Notes: a model not told the origin generated them from the letters alone. A stretch of 64,000 bases of DNA from Turnera subulata (GCA_028386065.3 JAKUCV010003064.1:135617-199616); one strand, 5' to 3'. Positions 45,509 through 57,680 are shown, counted from the first letter of the stretch. Numbers and translations are program-made.

Positions 45509-47356
45509 ATGGGAAGAACTAAAACCCCTACAAGACCTCCAAATACCCTACCAAAACCTCCTAAAAAGCAAAAACACTCCTCTCCAAAGATGTCTTCCAC
45601 ACCTTCAAACCGACCTGATCCAATCACTAACCAAGAGGCTGTAAAAACTCTTGCAAATATTGCAGCCTCCACAGATGAGTTCCTATCCCAGATTCGAATT
45701 CCTCCACACTTCACTGATCCCATTGAGCAAACAAAATTTCGTGCTCTGAAGAGGAAATCGATGATTGATCACTTTGTGAAGGAACTTGATCTCGAGAAGC
45801 AGGCCAAGGTACTTGAGCTTGTTCAAAAACAACCCTCACTTATTTACCATCCTCCTGCTAATAATCCATCCATTACCCAGAATGTTTTTGAGGTTCCTCC
45901 TAATCCTACTCTTGAAAATCAACCAAAGAACCCTAGGAACTCCTCTGAGAAAACCCTCTCAGATGATAACACTCCCTTAGCCCAGAAATATCCATCCAAA
46001 AGAGTCAAAACCACTGCTACTAAGAAGTCCACTCGACCTGAAAAGCTTATGGCATCTGTGATGCCAAAGCGGACGCTAAGGGACAACACTCGGGTACAAA
46101 GACTGAAGACACCTGTGTCCAAAAAAGGAAAAGAAAAGGTGGTATATGAGGTTCCTGAGTCGGAGGAAGAAGATGATGATGATGAAGTGATTCCGGATGT
46201 AACCCTTGAAGGAGTAACAGGGGATACACCTATGGTGCCTGAGGATGATGAAGAAGGATCTAAAAGTGAAGAATGCTACGAACCCTCGGTCAAGCATGTC
46301 AGCAAGTCAGGAAAACTCTTCAGATCCTAAAAGAAGCCTAAGAAGAATGTTGATGATGAGGAGGAAGAGAAGGATCCCACTGGAATCGTGGGTAGTGCTT
46401 TCAAATTTCTGAAATCTGTTTCTGTCTAGTTTGAGGATTTGATTGGGTCTACTGTTGTGGAAATAGTAGAGCGGGCTCAACTCACCACACTAGCCACTCT
46501 TCAGGTATCTGCTTATGAATCGTTGGTTCAGGACTTCCACACAAATATGTTACCTAAGCATGATGATATTGGTAACGTTATTGGTCTTTAAAGCACGATT
46601 TGTAGGATCTCTGTCTTTGTCAATGCCAAATTGATTAGGAAGCTACTGAAATTGAAGAAAGGATCTGTTAGGTACTATAACACTACCTCTGGAAATCCTG
46701 TCAATGTGCCCGACACAGCTAGCATTCCTGAGCAGAGGAAGTTGTTATTTGGGCAGTCCACCAAGAAGGGTTCCTATCAGGATCTCTGTCCCGAGCATAG
46801 GTTGGTTCTTTATTTTATCACAAGAGTCTTAATTCCCCGTGGAGGACACCAGACCTTGCTCAAGACTTATGACATGTGGCTTCTGGGTTGTGTGCTGACG
46901 AATAGTCCTATTGACTATGGGTACATCATCTTTCACCATCTTCGTCTTTCTGCTGCTCGACCTTATGGAAGCCTCATCACCTTGATTGCTCGTCATTTTG
47001 GTGTGATTCCCACCAAAGCACATCATCCAGTACTTGGTGACTCCATCTGCACTGCCACTCTTAGCAAAATGCATCTAAAAAAGAATAAGCATGGGGTTTT
47101 CTATGTGGTTCAGTCGAGTGCCTCTAAGGATGCTCACATTTAGGCTCTAACTGAGGAGATAAAGGATGTGAAGGAAGAGCTGTATGAGCTTAAAGCTATG
47201 TTGAAGAAGATTATGAAAATGGGAAAAGCTCAACTGGATCTGTTGGTTGCCGAGAATGAGGTTGAGACAACCGTTGAAGGAGATGAGGATGCTGATGGTA
47301 GTGATGATGTTGAGTCCACTGATTCCTTGTTTGGCCAGAAATCTGCCAGTGTTTGA
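45509..47356 (+). pseudogene. Envelope-like third ORF of Sirevirus E, four in-frame stops
   Basis: A single frame runs from ATG 45509 (MGRTKTPTRPPNTLPKPPKK) to a stop at 47356, about 615 codons, broken only by stops at 46328, 46427, 46589 and 47141; no frameshift is needed. The N-terminus is basic and proline-rich. The middle is acidic (SEEEDDDDEVIPDV). The conserved part has LLFGQSTKKGSYQDLCPEHR, VLIPRGGHQTLLKTYDMWL and SPIDYGYIIFHHL, the plant-transposon/envelope-like domain of Sirevirus third ORFs. A C-terminal coiled coil (EEIKDVKEELYELKAMLKKI) follows. No convincing signal peptide is seen. Role unproven in plants. Confidence 0.8.
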
Positions 47357-47842
47357 CCTCTCACGGCTATCCAGATCTGATGCTCACTTAGGATCATGCA
47401 TGCTTGTTCTTTATCATTGCTGTTAGTTGTGGCATTTTTTATGCCAATATGTCTATCTGTCTGCTGTTATTTTGTTATTATCTCTAATATCTGTTGCTGT
47501 TGTTTCTGTTATGGCTTCTTCCCTGCCAATCTGTCTGCCCTTATTATGCTTTTTATGATGCCAAAAGGGGGAGAGATTACTAGGTTTGTGGGAGAGATTT
47601 AGGTTTGGGAGCATGTGGATCTGTGTTTTTCGACATGTTCATTCTCTTTTAGTATAATGTGGCCTTATAAATTTTATGTCCTCAATTTATTTTTCTGCTC
47701 CGTATGCTCTAACCATTTGAATGATGCACAAATTGGAAAAATATTTTAGATAGGGGGAGCATTTGTTGAGGAGGAGCTTAGAATACACAAAATTCACATC
47801 TCCACATAGTTTAAGGTTTGTCATCATCAAAAAGGGGGAGAA
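47357..47842 (+). promoter_or_regulatory. 3' non-coding region of E with three purine tracts
   Basis: AAAAGGGGGAGAGA at 47563-47576, AGGGGGAG at 47752-47759 and AAAAAGGGGGAGAA at 47829-47842, the last directly touching the LTR. Repeated purine tracts before the 3' LTR are a known Sirevirus hallmark; the last should prime plus-strand synthesis. Confidence 0.8.
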
Positions 47843-49052
47843 TGTGAATCGGTTGATGATTAGGAAGATGCTTAAGGTTAATTAAGTATGCTTAAGCCTA
47901 AATAAGTATGATTATTAACATAAGGTATGGATTAAACTGTGACATTGATTATATTATTATAATATGCCTTTAAATACAATTTAATATTCCAATTATTATT
48001 ATATAATTAAATGCACTAGCTAGGTTTTGATTATGATAAATTTATACAAACTTATGTATAGCATCTTGTGCTTTTAACAATGAATTATAGCTCACAAAGG
48101 TGGTCAAATCGTGATCAACATGTGGGAAGAAGTGTGAGTGGGATTGGAGGATGTGTTAGTGGAGTTGACATGTCGCTTTCAACAAAAAGCCAACCATGTG
48201 ACTTGATTTGTTTAATCCCTATGGGCATTGGTCAAACAACCTAGGACTTGGAATCTGAAACAATGAAAAGACTACCTTAAACAAATCAAATGTCAGCTGA
48301 ATTCAAACTTCCTAGGACCAACCTAGGACTATGCTAAACAATGACATCAATGACAAAAAGCTGCAGACCGCTGGATCTCGTGCCAAAATGAAAGGGACAA
48401 CAGGCATTATGAACGTTGACGCTCTGGCACCTCGGGAGTCAAAACAGCTGGATGGAAAGGGACACATAACAGATCTTTTGAATTCAAACCATCCAACTTG
48501 CATATATAAAGTGATGTTGATTTAAAGAGAACTTCAGAGCTGCTAAACCAAGTATTAGAATTCAAACAAACATAGTTGCACTTGCAGTTCTCAATTAAGC
48601 AAGGAGAAAGAGAGAAAATTTTTTCTTAGTTCATACATTGAGAGAAAATATTTGAAGAGAAAAGTTGTAGTACTTAATTGTACACTTTGTATCAGTGGGT
48701 TTGTGTAAGACAAAGCTAGGGAAAGCTTTATGGTGAGTGTGTGAGGTTAGAGTTGAAGAAAAACTTGTACTAAGGGTTATTGGTTGAACTAGTGAAAAAT
48801 CATAATAGAGTGCTTTAGAAATCTCAAAGGGGGATCCTTGAGTAGTGGAGGTAGTCTTGTGTGGCGAACCACTATAAATCCTGTGTCCAAATTGTCTCTA
48901 ACCTTTCCTCTTTGCATTTCAATTAGGGTGCTCATTAGTAGTCCTAAACACAAAATCCAGAGATTAAAACAGTTTGGCATTAGAGATGCCAAATTAGTTT
49001 TTAATCAGAAAAGGCTAATTCACCCCCCCTCTTAGCCAGTTTTGGGCCAACA
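47843..49052 (+). repeat. 3' LTR of Sirevirus E
   Basis: 1210 bp; TATA box TATATAAA at 48503-48510; ends GGGCCAACA, then the target duplicate GTCAT. Confidence 0.92.
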
Positions 49053-49057
49053 GTCAT

Positions 49058-49794
49058 AGCACGGGGTAAAGAAGTTCGTTTAAGTGGGGATTGGGCCAAT
49101 CCTAGAAGAACACTTAGGTTAGCGTTGGGGATCCCCATTTGGATGAATTACGAGAGCTATGTACCCACTACTAGGGGGTACGTAGGCAGTCCCAAGTGGA
49201 CAAGACGCAAGCTCAAATGTTTTACTTTCTCGCATTGCATAGCATTTCACATGCACACTTTTCACACGCCAACTATATATATACATACATACATACATAT
49301 ATATATATACATACATACATACATATATATATATAGATACATACATACATATATATATAGATACATACATACATACATATATACATATACATACATATAT
49401 ATATATATATGCATACATATATATACATATATGTATATATATATATACATACATGCATACATATATATCATGTTTGTTTGTTAGCAAATGAAGTATTTGC
49501 ATTTATTTGGCTATGAAACATACACATTGACCTTGGCATCCAATATTATGGACTTTATCTCTGTTAAGATGGTGGTTCGCGATAAACGAATCCATGGACC
49601 CTCCTCTTGGTTTTGAGATTTGTGCTTTGTCCGAAGTTATTTACAGTTTTTTCTCAAGCTTTCCCTAAATAAATTTGAGTGGCGACTCCTTGTCTATAGA
49701 CAACCAAGAGAACACTAACAACAGTGTGTGCTAAGTACTCTTGTGAGTTTATCCAGATTTGTGGTAATTACTTCCAGAGGTAGAGCTTGACATT
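49058..49794 (+). other. Right piece of the long LTR-like sequence F (Tat/Ogre-like end)
   Basis: Carries the words GGGGGTACGTAGGCAGTCCC (near 49175) and AATAAATTTGAGTGGCGACT (near 49669). The LTR end of element G has the matching TAAAATTTGGGTGGCGACTC at about 51557, so this looks like R/U5 of a related Tat LTR. No gene. G starts at 49795. Confidence 0.45.
49273..49470. repeat. (ATAC)n/(AT)n microsatellite
   Basis: About 200 bp of mixed ATAC and AT repeats. Long Tyr/Ile/Cys-rich frames on both strands here are artefacts of the repeat. Confidence 0.95.
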
Positions 49795-51659
49795 TGTGAA
49801 CACTAAAATTTGACCCACGAATTTTCTACTAAAATTGAATTTTAAACATACTTGAACCTTGAATTGACGAGAAGATTCAATCCTAAGATTATCAAGAGTT
49901 TAATTTAGTAGAAATAATATATTTTGGTAATTTGGACCGTCATGTATTTGAATTCTAAGATTAATGAAATGATTTAATCTTGGAATAAAATATATAAAAA
50001 GGTTTATTTAGGCTGGAATATATTTTAATTGCTTCGGCCTTTTATTTATTTTTTAACCTAATTATATTGAGATGATTTATTCTTGGGTTAAGAATGGATT
50101 TAAGGGCCCAAGTTAATTCTTCAGAGTTTAATTAACTCATTGACACATTTCTTGCAGGTTAATTTTAGCTCTGATTTTCGTGAAAAATCAGAGTTAAATC
50201 ATCATTTAATCAGATTCTGTGTTTTTGATATGATTTTATTCAAAATGGGTGTTAATGTGTAATTAATCAGTTATGGAATGATTTTGAGGAGTAGTAATCA
50301 AGTAATGGAGTGATTCTGGGTTGATTACGCGGTAGGATCAAATCAGAGCAGAACTAGGGGGAATGGGCTTCGAAAAAGGAAAGAACGGGTGTCACCCGGA
50401 GTGATTGGTGGTCCTCTCGCGACGACCACCAGGTGTCGGCGGCCATCCACCCATGACCACCGGGCCTAGTGGACATCCAGCAGATGACCGCCGACCATGG
50501 CGGTCATCCCCTTCCAGAAGCCTAATGAGAATCAACCCTACTGCTTCTGGTCTTGGAGATTCGGCCCTTGAAAAAACGAGCCTAAAGATATAAAATAGAA
50601 AGAATAAAAATGAATTGCCAAAGGTTTATGAATCACTTTACAAGGGTATCCTAAGGATTCGTTTAGATAATGAAGATCAAATTTGCATTTTTCTTTCCTT
50701 TCAGGAAAGACCCTAGGTAGTTTTTTGGTTTTTTTTTCTGTTTTGTTGTTTTTCGTGCTGGCAAAGAGTTTTTTTTTTGTTTTTCATTGTTTTGTTTTTC
50801 TTCTTTTTTGAATCTTCGATTTTGTGTCTAATTTCGATCCTACGCAGTTTTGGACCAGATTTCCGGGCATAATCTTCATCCTTAAGCAGGTCCACGCCAC
50901 TAGGCTTCCCAGAATAGTATAAATAGGACCCCTCACACACATTTCAAGGGACACACATTATTTTTCACATACACACCCATAAGTTTGAGTGCTTGGAGAA
51001 ACTCTACCTTTCCAAGTCTAGAAATCTTTTACCGGCAGAAAATCTGGTGGAATTTCGTAGGAAACATTAGTAGGAGTCCAGCATGGAGGAATCAAGAAGA
51101 GGATCAACCATTGAGCTTAGAAGTGGCAAGAAGGTGGGTGTAGAACATAACTCAATTCAAGGAGCTAGAGGAGGGCTACAAGAGGTAACACTAATCCTTT
51201 CTTGTTTGATTCTGGCTGATTATATGCTGATGCTTTTGATGATGTAAGTGGCAACATAATGCCATGCTTAGAACTACGTGGCTTTGACCCCGGTCACTCG
51301 GGTATATAGGTACTCTCTGTTTCACAACAGGATGCAAGCTAAATCTTCTTCTTCTCCCCTTTCTTTTTTGTTTCCACATCTGCACACCTGCACAAGGCAC
51401 ACCTGCACTTTGTAATTCCACAAGGTTTCGACCCAACATGGGTGGGTGCCTAACACCTTACCATCCGTGACGAACCCCCGATCCCATGTCTTTGGTTCGC
51501 CATGACCATGTTGCCTAAAGGAGTCATACAAAGGTTTTTCCCAAATTTTGCCCTTAATAAAATTTGGGTGGCGACTCCATTGATATGGGATTGACCCGAG
51601 GAAGAAGGTGAAAAAGAATAGGTGAATAGGCCCAAGTGATTTTTTATCGGGTATTCACA
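49795..51659 (+). repeat. 5' LTR of element G
   Basis: 1865 bp, TGTGAACACT...GGGTATTCACA. TATA box TATAAATA at 50918-50925 inside the 13-mer AATAGTATAAATA. A GC-rich patch (50395-50530) has strong hairpins: GGTGGTC/GACCACC (50408-50431) and GACCGCC-GACCAT-GGCGGTC (50497-50516). This patch is related to 56880-56990 and to 60090-60190. Confidence 0.88.
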
Positions 51660-51660
51660 G

Positions 51661-51679
51661 TTGGCGACTCCGCTAGGGA
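51661..51679 (+). promoter_or_regulatory. Primer-binding site of element G
   Basis: TTGGCGACTCCGCTAGGGA follows the LTR after one base, the type of site found in Tat/Ogre gypsy elements. The leader 51680-52168 carries no gene; its part 51765-52010 recurs inverted at the right end of H. Confidence 0.75.
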
Positions 51680-52168
51680 AGTAGTGGGTTCAAGAAACCT
51701 TGTGCAATCATTGAGTTTTGTGTGCCTTTTTTACTTGTCATCATAAGTGCCTTGCATTCATGATGATTGATGTGAAGCCTTTACCATAAGAGGGCGAGGG
51801 AATCCAAGTCCACCACAATGCTTTCTTAACCGATGGCGGCTTGAGTGAACCCATTTCTCGCTGTTTAGCAATGACCGGGACTAATGGGCCTTGGACCTCA
51901 CGCGATATCCATTATCACATGTGAGTAGGTCAACCTATTCTATAGCGGCAATCTTTTGGCCCCCAACCAGCTGCATACCCTGAGCATCTCATGCAATATA
52001 GAACAGTAAGTGGTAGGTGCATTTGTATGATTTATTGTTGTGAACTCAAGTAAATGTGAATAGTTTGCCTCTTATTCTTGCGTACCCCAAACCCAATGAG
52101 ATAATATATACTGGGAAGCCCATGTGATGCCAAGTCTCTGATCCCCATACTTCAACTGCTAGGGCGAA

Positions 52169-53663
52169 ATGAGTGAGGACAACAATGCTAAGACAAATGT
52201 GATTGAGGAATCCATGGAGCTGTTGAAAGATCCGAGGGTCGGGGATGCACTGCTGGCATTGCAGAAAGGGAAGATGGTGTCCCCTAGGAGTGATGGGGAC
52301 AAGTTTCAAAACCAGGCATTGAGAGTAAGGTGGTGGTCATCCGGGACAAGGACTCAGTGATACAAGAATCCAAGGGAGATGATGAGAGACTTAAAAGAGT
52401 GGAAGAGTTATTGAAGACCATGAAGAGGAACAAAGATGAATGGAACATGGACCGCTTATCCCTGTTCCCTGGACCCCGGCTGCCTGAAAAATTCAAAATG
52501 CCCGATGTTGAGAAGTTTAATGGAATGGGATGACCTACAACCAACCTAAAGATCTATGTGAGGATGCCACAGCCTATTGGGATAGGACCAGAGCTGATGG
52601 TTCAACTATTCCAAAGGAGTTTATCGGGAGTGGCCTTGAAGTGGTTCATGACCTTGGATGAAAGTAAGGTGAGCAAATGGGATGACATCTGCAAGGAGTT
52701 CATAAGTCATTATAGCTATAACACCGAAGTAGATGTAACGAAGAGGGATCTTGAGAAAACCAAGCAGGAGGCTAGGAGACCTTCTCTGCCCATATCTGGA
52801 GATGGCACGGCAAACAATCATTGATGGTGAATAGACCCACTGAAGAGGACCAGGTGCAGATGGTGATCAAGAACCTCCAGCCAGCTTACTATGATCGCAT
52901 GGTTGGAAACTACTACACTAATTTCAAAGCGCTTATTGGGGTTGGGATAAAATTGGAGGATGCTATCAGCTCCGGGAAAGTCAAGGTCGCTGTGGATGTC
53001 CCTACACCCAAAAGGAGCTTTAATGTAGCTCAAGGAAAGAGGTTTGTTGAAGTGAATCATGTTGCTGTCCATGCGCCATTACAGATTGGATTAAAGCCTA
53101 GGGAATTTCCCCTCTCCTTATATCTTTAGGGAAGATGCTCAAGAAATGTATAGAGAAAGGCCTGTTGCAGCCTTTGGACCCAAGGCCCGATTTGCCTCTT
53201 AAAGGAGATCCTAACAAGTTCTATAAATTCCATTAGATGGCTGGGCATACTACTGATAATTGCTTCCCGACTTTGCCATGAGATCCAGGATATGATAGAA
53301 AGGAATAAGATAATTCTACCCAAGAGGCCCAACACCAAGTTAAACCCATTACCCTTGCATGAGTAGATTGATATAATAGAGGCAGAGGTCGCACCTGAAC
53401 ATGAATGCTTTGTGCTTGACCTTAGTGAATATGTAGATTCGGATGAAGAAATTAATCTCATCACTAGATCGGAGAGAGTGGTGAGAAGGGATCCTCTTCG
53501 GTTGGATGAGCCCGAGGAGATAGTGGACCCTGAAGAGAATATGGTCGTGAAGCAGCTAAAGAAAACTCAAGCAAACATCTCGATTTGGGGTCTACTGATG
53601 GCCTCACGCTCGCATCGGGGGAAGGTCCTTCAAACCTTAAACAAAAGCCCATGTCCCTATTGA
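52169..53663 (+). pseudogene. Gag of Tat-type element G
   Basis: Starts MSEDNNAKTNVIEESMELL. After a frameshift near 52325 it reads LPEKFKMPDVEKFNGMG, a stop at 52531, then IYVRMPQPIGIGPELMVQLF, SLSGVALKWFMTLDESKVSK and DVTKRDLEKTKQEARR. After another shift near 52810: RPTEEDQVQMVIKNLQPAYY and KLEDAISSGKV. Later parts are the GHTTDNC-like word near 53250 and KKTQANISIWGLLMASRSHR (53556 on), the block just before protease in Tat elements. At least three frame changes and several stops. Confidence 0.85.
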
Positions 53664-53759
53664 CACTACGCCAGAGACATTAGCCAACATGATAGCCTCT
53701 GTGGAAACTGATAATCAAATCTCTTTCTCTAATAAGGATCTACGCTCAGACAAAGGCGA

Positions 53760-54724
53760 TCATGTTGAGGCTTATGCATAACCATCCAAGCCGAAGGTAA
53801 CCAAGTACCCTTAGTACTAATAGACAATAGGTCAGCTCTGAATGTATGCCCCTTGAAAACTACAAGCTTGTTGAGATTTGGGGCCATAGATTTCTCGCAT
53901 TCTTGAATGATGGTTAGAGCATATAATAATGGTTGAAAGGAAGTCCTAGGAATGATAAAATTGGAAGTGATCATCGGGTGATAGAGTTCAAAGTGCTTGA
54001 CATTGCATCCAGTTTCAACTTACTTCTTCGGAGACCTTGGCTACATCAAGCCCGAGCTGTAGCGTCCACCTTGCATCAAATGTTACGGTTTCCCTATCAA
54101 GGAGGGATAGTCACAGTCAAGGGGGAGATGGCTGAGTAGAACATTAAGCCAGTATTCGGGATTGAAGGGGATGAGTAAGTATCTTTGTCGGGCTTTCTCT
54201 TTGAGTCTGTCGGTGCAATAACAGCAGATAAGCTGATTTGCAAACCACCTTATTACAACCCCTTCGGTAATGTGGCAGTCATAGGTTTCATGGAGAAAAT
54301 GAGATATTTTCCAATCATGGGGCTAAGGAGGAGACAGCAAGGGATATTAGAAGTTCATCAGGTTCATACTACTAAACCGCCCTTTGGCTTGGGACATACC
54401 CCGACCACGACAGAAATGGAGAGGCAGAAGGAAAAAAATAGTGCAAAGGCAATGGCTCGAAAGGAGAAGCGGGGATGGGACTTTGTCATGGCTCCCTATT
54501 TTAAGACATTGAATCATTACTTTGTGAAAGAGGGTGAAGACTTTCCTTTCTGTGGGTTCCCAAAACCATGGGTGTGCAACATCACGCAGATCAGAAAGCC
54601 GGAGTTCGAGTTATTTTTCGATTGCTACCTAGAAGAGGTGGAAGATCCAGAGGAGGAAGAGAGAAGCAAAGAAGAAGAAGACTTTGGTTGCAAGTATCTC
54701 TTTGAGGGGAATAAGGATATTTGA
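53760..54724 (+). pseudogene. Aspartic protease and post-protease region of element G
   Basis: Words of the Tat protease: VPLVLIDNRSALNVCPLKT near 53805 (usual active site D-N-G-S, here D-N-R-S), VIEFKVLDIASSFNLLLRRP near 53972, then WLHQARAVASTLHQMLRFPY. A frame of 179 residues (54185-54724) follows, with LRRRQQGILEV and PPFGLGHTP, the conserved linker normally leading to RT, and an acidic end. The G-to-R change at the active site and broken frames suggest no activity. No RT follows. Confidence 0.75.
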
Positions 54725-55425
54725 AGAGATGGGCGTTAGTCTACATGGGGTGCCTAATTGAAAATTCTATGGTTTAGTCTAAAAGAAGCCAATAGGCGAG
54801 TCGTTGTTATGTTGGTTTTTCCAATAAATAAAGGCACTGTTCTTTCATATGTGGTCATCTTGGCAATTTCTTGATGCATGCATAATATGTGTGAGTATGA
54901 TGAGTTAGACAAAATTCCCTAAAATCTGTGAAAAGTGATCCTAAGACTAATACTAATAAGAGTGATAGCATCAATTGAACTCCCAAAAATTCCAAGGCCT
55001 AATCCAATGAAGAATGTCAAGCTTCCTCCGCAGCAAAATCACGCAGCCCAGAAGGGAAGACCAGTCAAGAAAAAAAAAAGGGATTTAACATAAAGGTTGG
55101 AAGTCTTACTATAAGCGACCTAAGGAAATGAAGTCAAGTTACAAGTCGCATGAAGAAGGCCTGAGGAAAGGGAATTTTTGGGACTAACCAATCACATGTA
55201 AAAAGAACTACATGAACCTGATTTCATGAGCTTTCTCAAAAAAAAATAAAAAAAAAGAAAAAGAAAAATGATGACAAGCCATGAATATGTAGGAAGCCCG
55301 AACCGGGTCCTGTTACGTTTATTAAGTAGTAGTCTAGAGATTAACAAAATAGATAAAGGAGAATTTTGTTCACTCATTTATTCGCATGCATTATGAATGT
55401 AAGGAGATAACTGCTGAGATGGGAC
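54725..55425. other. Spacer between the sense and antisense genes of G
   Basis: No gene seen. It holds an A-rich tract near 55240. It should contain both the 3' end of the sense transcript and that of the antisense transcript. Confidence 0.4.
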
Positions 55426-56731
55426 TCAATTCTTCTTGTGCTTCTTCCAACTCGGCTCGCCCTCTTCATCTTTTCCCTTTTTGATGGGACGTCTAGGAAA
55501 ATCAAATCCCGGGGGCGCAGGTCCTTCCAGAAACACCTCCCTCGAAAGACGCAAAGACCTCTCTGAAGCAGCCACATCTCTCTTCAACCATTCTAAGTAT
55601 GACGTGGAGGGATGAATCTCAAAGTCACTACCGGTTGGCTCCCTTAAAGGCCAAGCCCAACCTCCCTTGATAGCTTTCAAGGCTGCAGCCTTCATAGATC
55701 CTGTCACTAGAACTGGAATATTAGAGGGAACTGTCTGTATTAAGCCAAACTGCCTTAGAATCCTGTTCGAACGATAGTATGTAGATCTTTCTACGCTTGG
55801 GAGTGTGACCCAATTATTGCACAGGGTTCGGATGACTACCTCGTGCATCCCAAGCCACTAGTAGAACCAGGTGATTTGCTCAGCTTTGAGGTCCTTCATG
55901 TAGATGACCCAGTTTCGGATAGTGTTCAAGGAAACTAAATAACCACGACGAACATAGTTTGTGGGATCAACACGTTCAATCAATGTAAGGTTTTCGCACA
56001 GCCACATCTGTAAGTGGGGAAAGGGTCAACACAATGAGAGTGATGATGGAGAGACAAGGGGAATACACACATACCTGAAGTAGAAGAGGGGAATCGGTCA
56101 TGGGGGCCTTGGGATTATCTATCAATACATCCAAGCAATTGAGGGTTTCACCCAATATGATTGGAGTAAGATTCTTTTCATAAAAAAGTCAGGCTATTAA
56201 GGCACCGATTCGTAGGGAACAAACACCAGAAGGTCCTACCAGTAAGAACTTATGTGTCATCATAAGAGCAAGGGCATGATTATGGTCCTCCCTCCAGTCA
56301 AAGTCTTCCTCTCTAGGGTGTCGTTCTGAGTTGCCCAGGAAGTATCGACCAATGATCATTGTTAGCTCCAGATGATTGTTTTGATTCAGGAAGAAGGCGA
56401 CCTGACCTTCGGTTTAAAAGAATAATCTGCTAACTTCTTTCAAAACAACATCATCAAGGGAAACCATGGAGACACCCTTTATGAATTTGGCATTCAAGAA
56501 GGTGTTGAACTCATCAACAGCGGGACACAACTCTATCATGTCCTGGCCGAAGCAGAATACACGGCAACTTTTGTCATAAAATTTTGCAGCAACACGAATC
56601 AGACTCTCTTCTATCACCACACCCCGAAGCTTGAATAATCTGAACAAGCCCAACAGCGCAAAGTCCATACGACATGCAAGGGGAACACTCGCCATCCACC
56701 TAAGCACCTTAGTATGGAAATCCTCACTCAT
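55426..56731 (-). pseudogene. Spliced antisense ORF (aORF) of element G, DUF7745-like
   Basis: On the minus strand, exon 1 (56731-56075, 219 codons, phase 0) begins MSEDFHTKVLRWMASVPLAC and includes YDKSCRVFCFGQDMIELCPA, LTMIIGRYFLGN and LVGPSGVCSLRIGALIA. An intron of 67 bases (56074-56008) has a GTATGTGT donor and a CACTTACAG acceptor. Exon 2 (56007-55426) begins MWLCENLTLIERVDP, then ERSTYYRSNRILRQFGLIQ and a basic end. The frame is kept across the intron. In-frame stops: 56414-56416, one near 56190 (after IGALIA) and one near 55859. Antisense ORFs are known in Tat/Ogre elements; the match to DUF7745 is from memory of the FGQDMIELCP block. Function unknown. Confidence 0.7.
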
Positions 56732-56791
56732 GGTTGAGGTGTTTGAGATATGTTATGACGAATTATGGGGGTCTCTAGGTACCCAAGGGTT

Positions 56792-56804
56792 TATTTATAC
56801 TATT
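56792..56804 (-). promoter_or_regulatory. Promoter core of the aORF, same 13-mer as the LTR
   Basis: The minus strand reads AATAGTATAAATA about 60 bp before ATG 56731. The identical 13-mer holds the TATA box of the sense LTR (50913-50925). Further upstream (56880-56990) there are GGCGGTCATG/GGATGAC words like those upstream of the LTR TATA (50395-50530). Confidence 0.65.
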
Positions 56805-57139
56805 TTAGGGTGGGCGGAATCCGTGAAAACCCTAAAGCCCAAGTCCAAAGACCGGAAAGGAAATTCCAGGGGTGCACAACCGCCAGTTCCGGCGGTCATG
56901 TCGTGAAGACTGCCACTAGCGGTGGTCATCCATGCAAAACCGCCGGGCGGCAGTAGTCATCCACCCACATGACCGCCCGGTCGATGGCATGGGCCCGCCT
57001 AGAAATTTCCAAAAATTTCAAGAAAAATTGGGGAAGGGGGAAGAGGGGTAGGGGAGAGAAAATAAAAAGAAAAAGAGAGAAAAAGAGAAGGTTACATCTG
57101 TTTACTGGGATCAAACTATTCACTGAGATAAGGTGCACC

Positions 57140-57680
57140 TGTTGACTTTTACTCGAATTTGCAATAATAAATGTTTTGTATGTATCATGCGTGCATGACT
57201 TATCAGGCCTTAATGCATATTAGGGGCACGTCACCCCCACTCTGGATTCTCAGGGGCACGATAAGCCCATCATCCCTCATTTGATGTCAGGTTGAAACAC
57301 CCGAGGATAACAGATAGAATAGGGGCACACTAAACATCGCCTCTCAAATCATGGCGAGATACTAGGGGCATCACACCCCACTTTTGGTTTGTATATCTCA
57401 AGGGGCACGACGCACCCTCATCTCCCCCGAACCCAGCTAAAATAGGGGATGATCCAGACAACCCAACCACCCGGCCATCTTTTCCAAAAACCTGTGAGAC
57501 TATGACGAAACCCGAAAACGCAGACACATCCAACCCGTAATAACCCGAAAACACAAACATACCTAGTCCAGCACCTGAGAAGATGAGATGCCCAGACATG
57601 GAGTGCCCATACCAAGATAACCTGACCCATGCCTGAGATACCCAAACCATGAGAGGACACCTATTACCCTTTACCAAGAA
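57140..57680 (+). other. Non-coding with spaced AGGGGCAC words
   Basis: The word AGGGGCA(C/T) recurs about every 40-70 bp (for example near 57221, 57251, 57322, 57363 and 57399). No gene is recognised on either strand; open minus-strand frames here are Trp/Gly-rich by composition. Confidence 0.5.

Larger units (their letters stand above)
39016..49052 (+). mobile_element. Sirevirus-type Copia retrotransposon E, full length
   Basis: LTRs of 1207 and 1210 bp (TGTGAATCGG...GGCCAACA) are flanked by the perfect 5-bp duplication GTCAT (39011-39015 and 49053-49057). Order: LTR, primer site, gag with zinc knuckles, pol (protease, integrase, RT, RNase H), an extra ORF before the 3' LTR and several purine tracts. 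Large size, the extra ORF and repeated purine tracts are Sirevirus traits. Gag and pol each carry frameshifts or stops, so it is no longer autonomous. Confidence 0.93.

Noticed and set aside
49119..49502. Several Tyr/Ile/Cys-rich frames on both strands
   Set aside because: Translations of the ATAC/AT microsatellite.
53126..53464. 112-residue minus-strand frame opposite gag of G
   Set aside because: Shadow of the decayed gag; the real antisense gene of G is at 55.4-56.7 kb.
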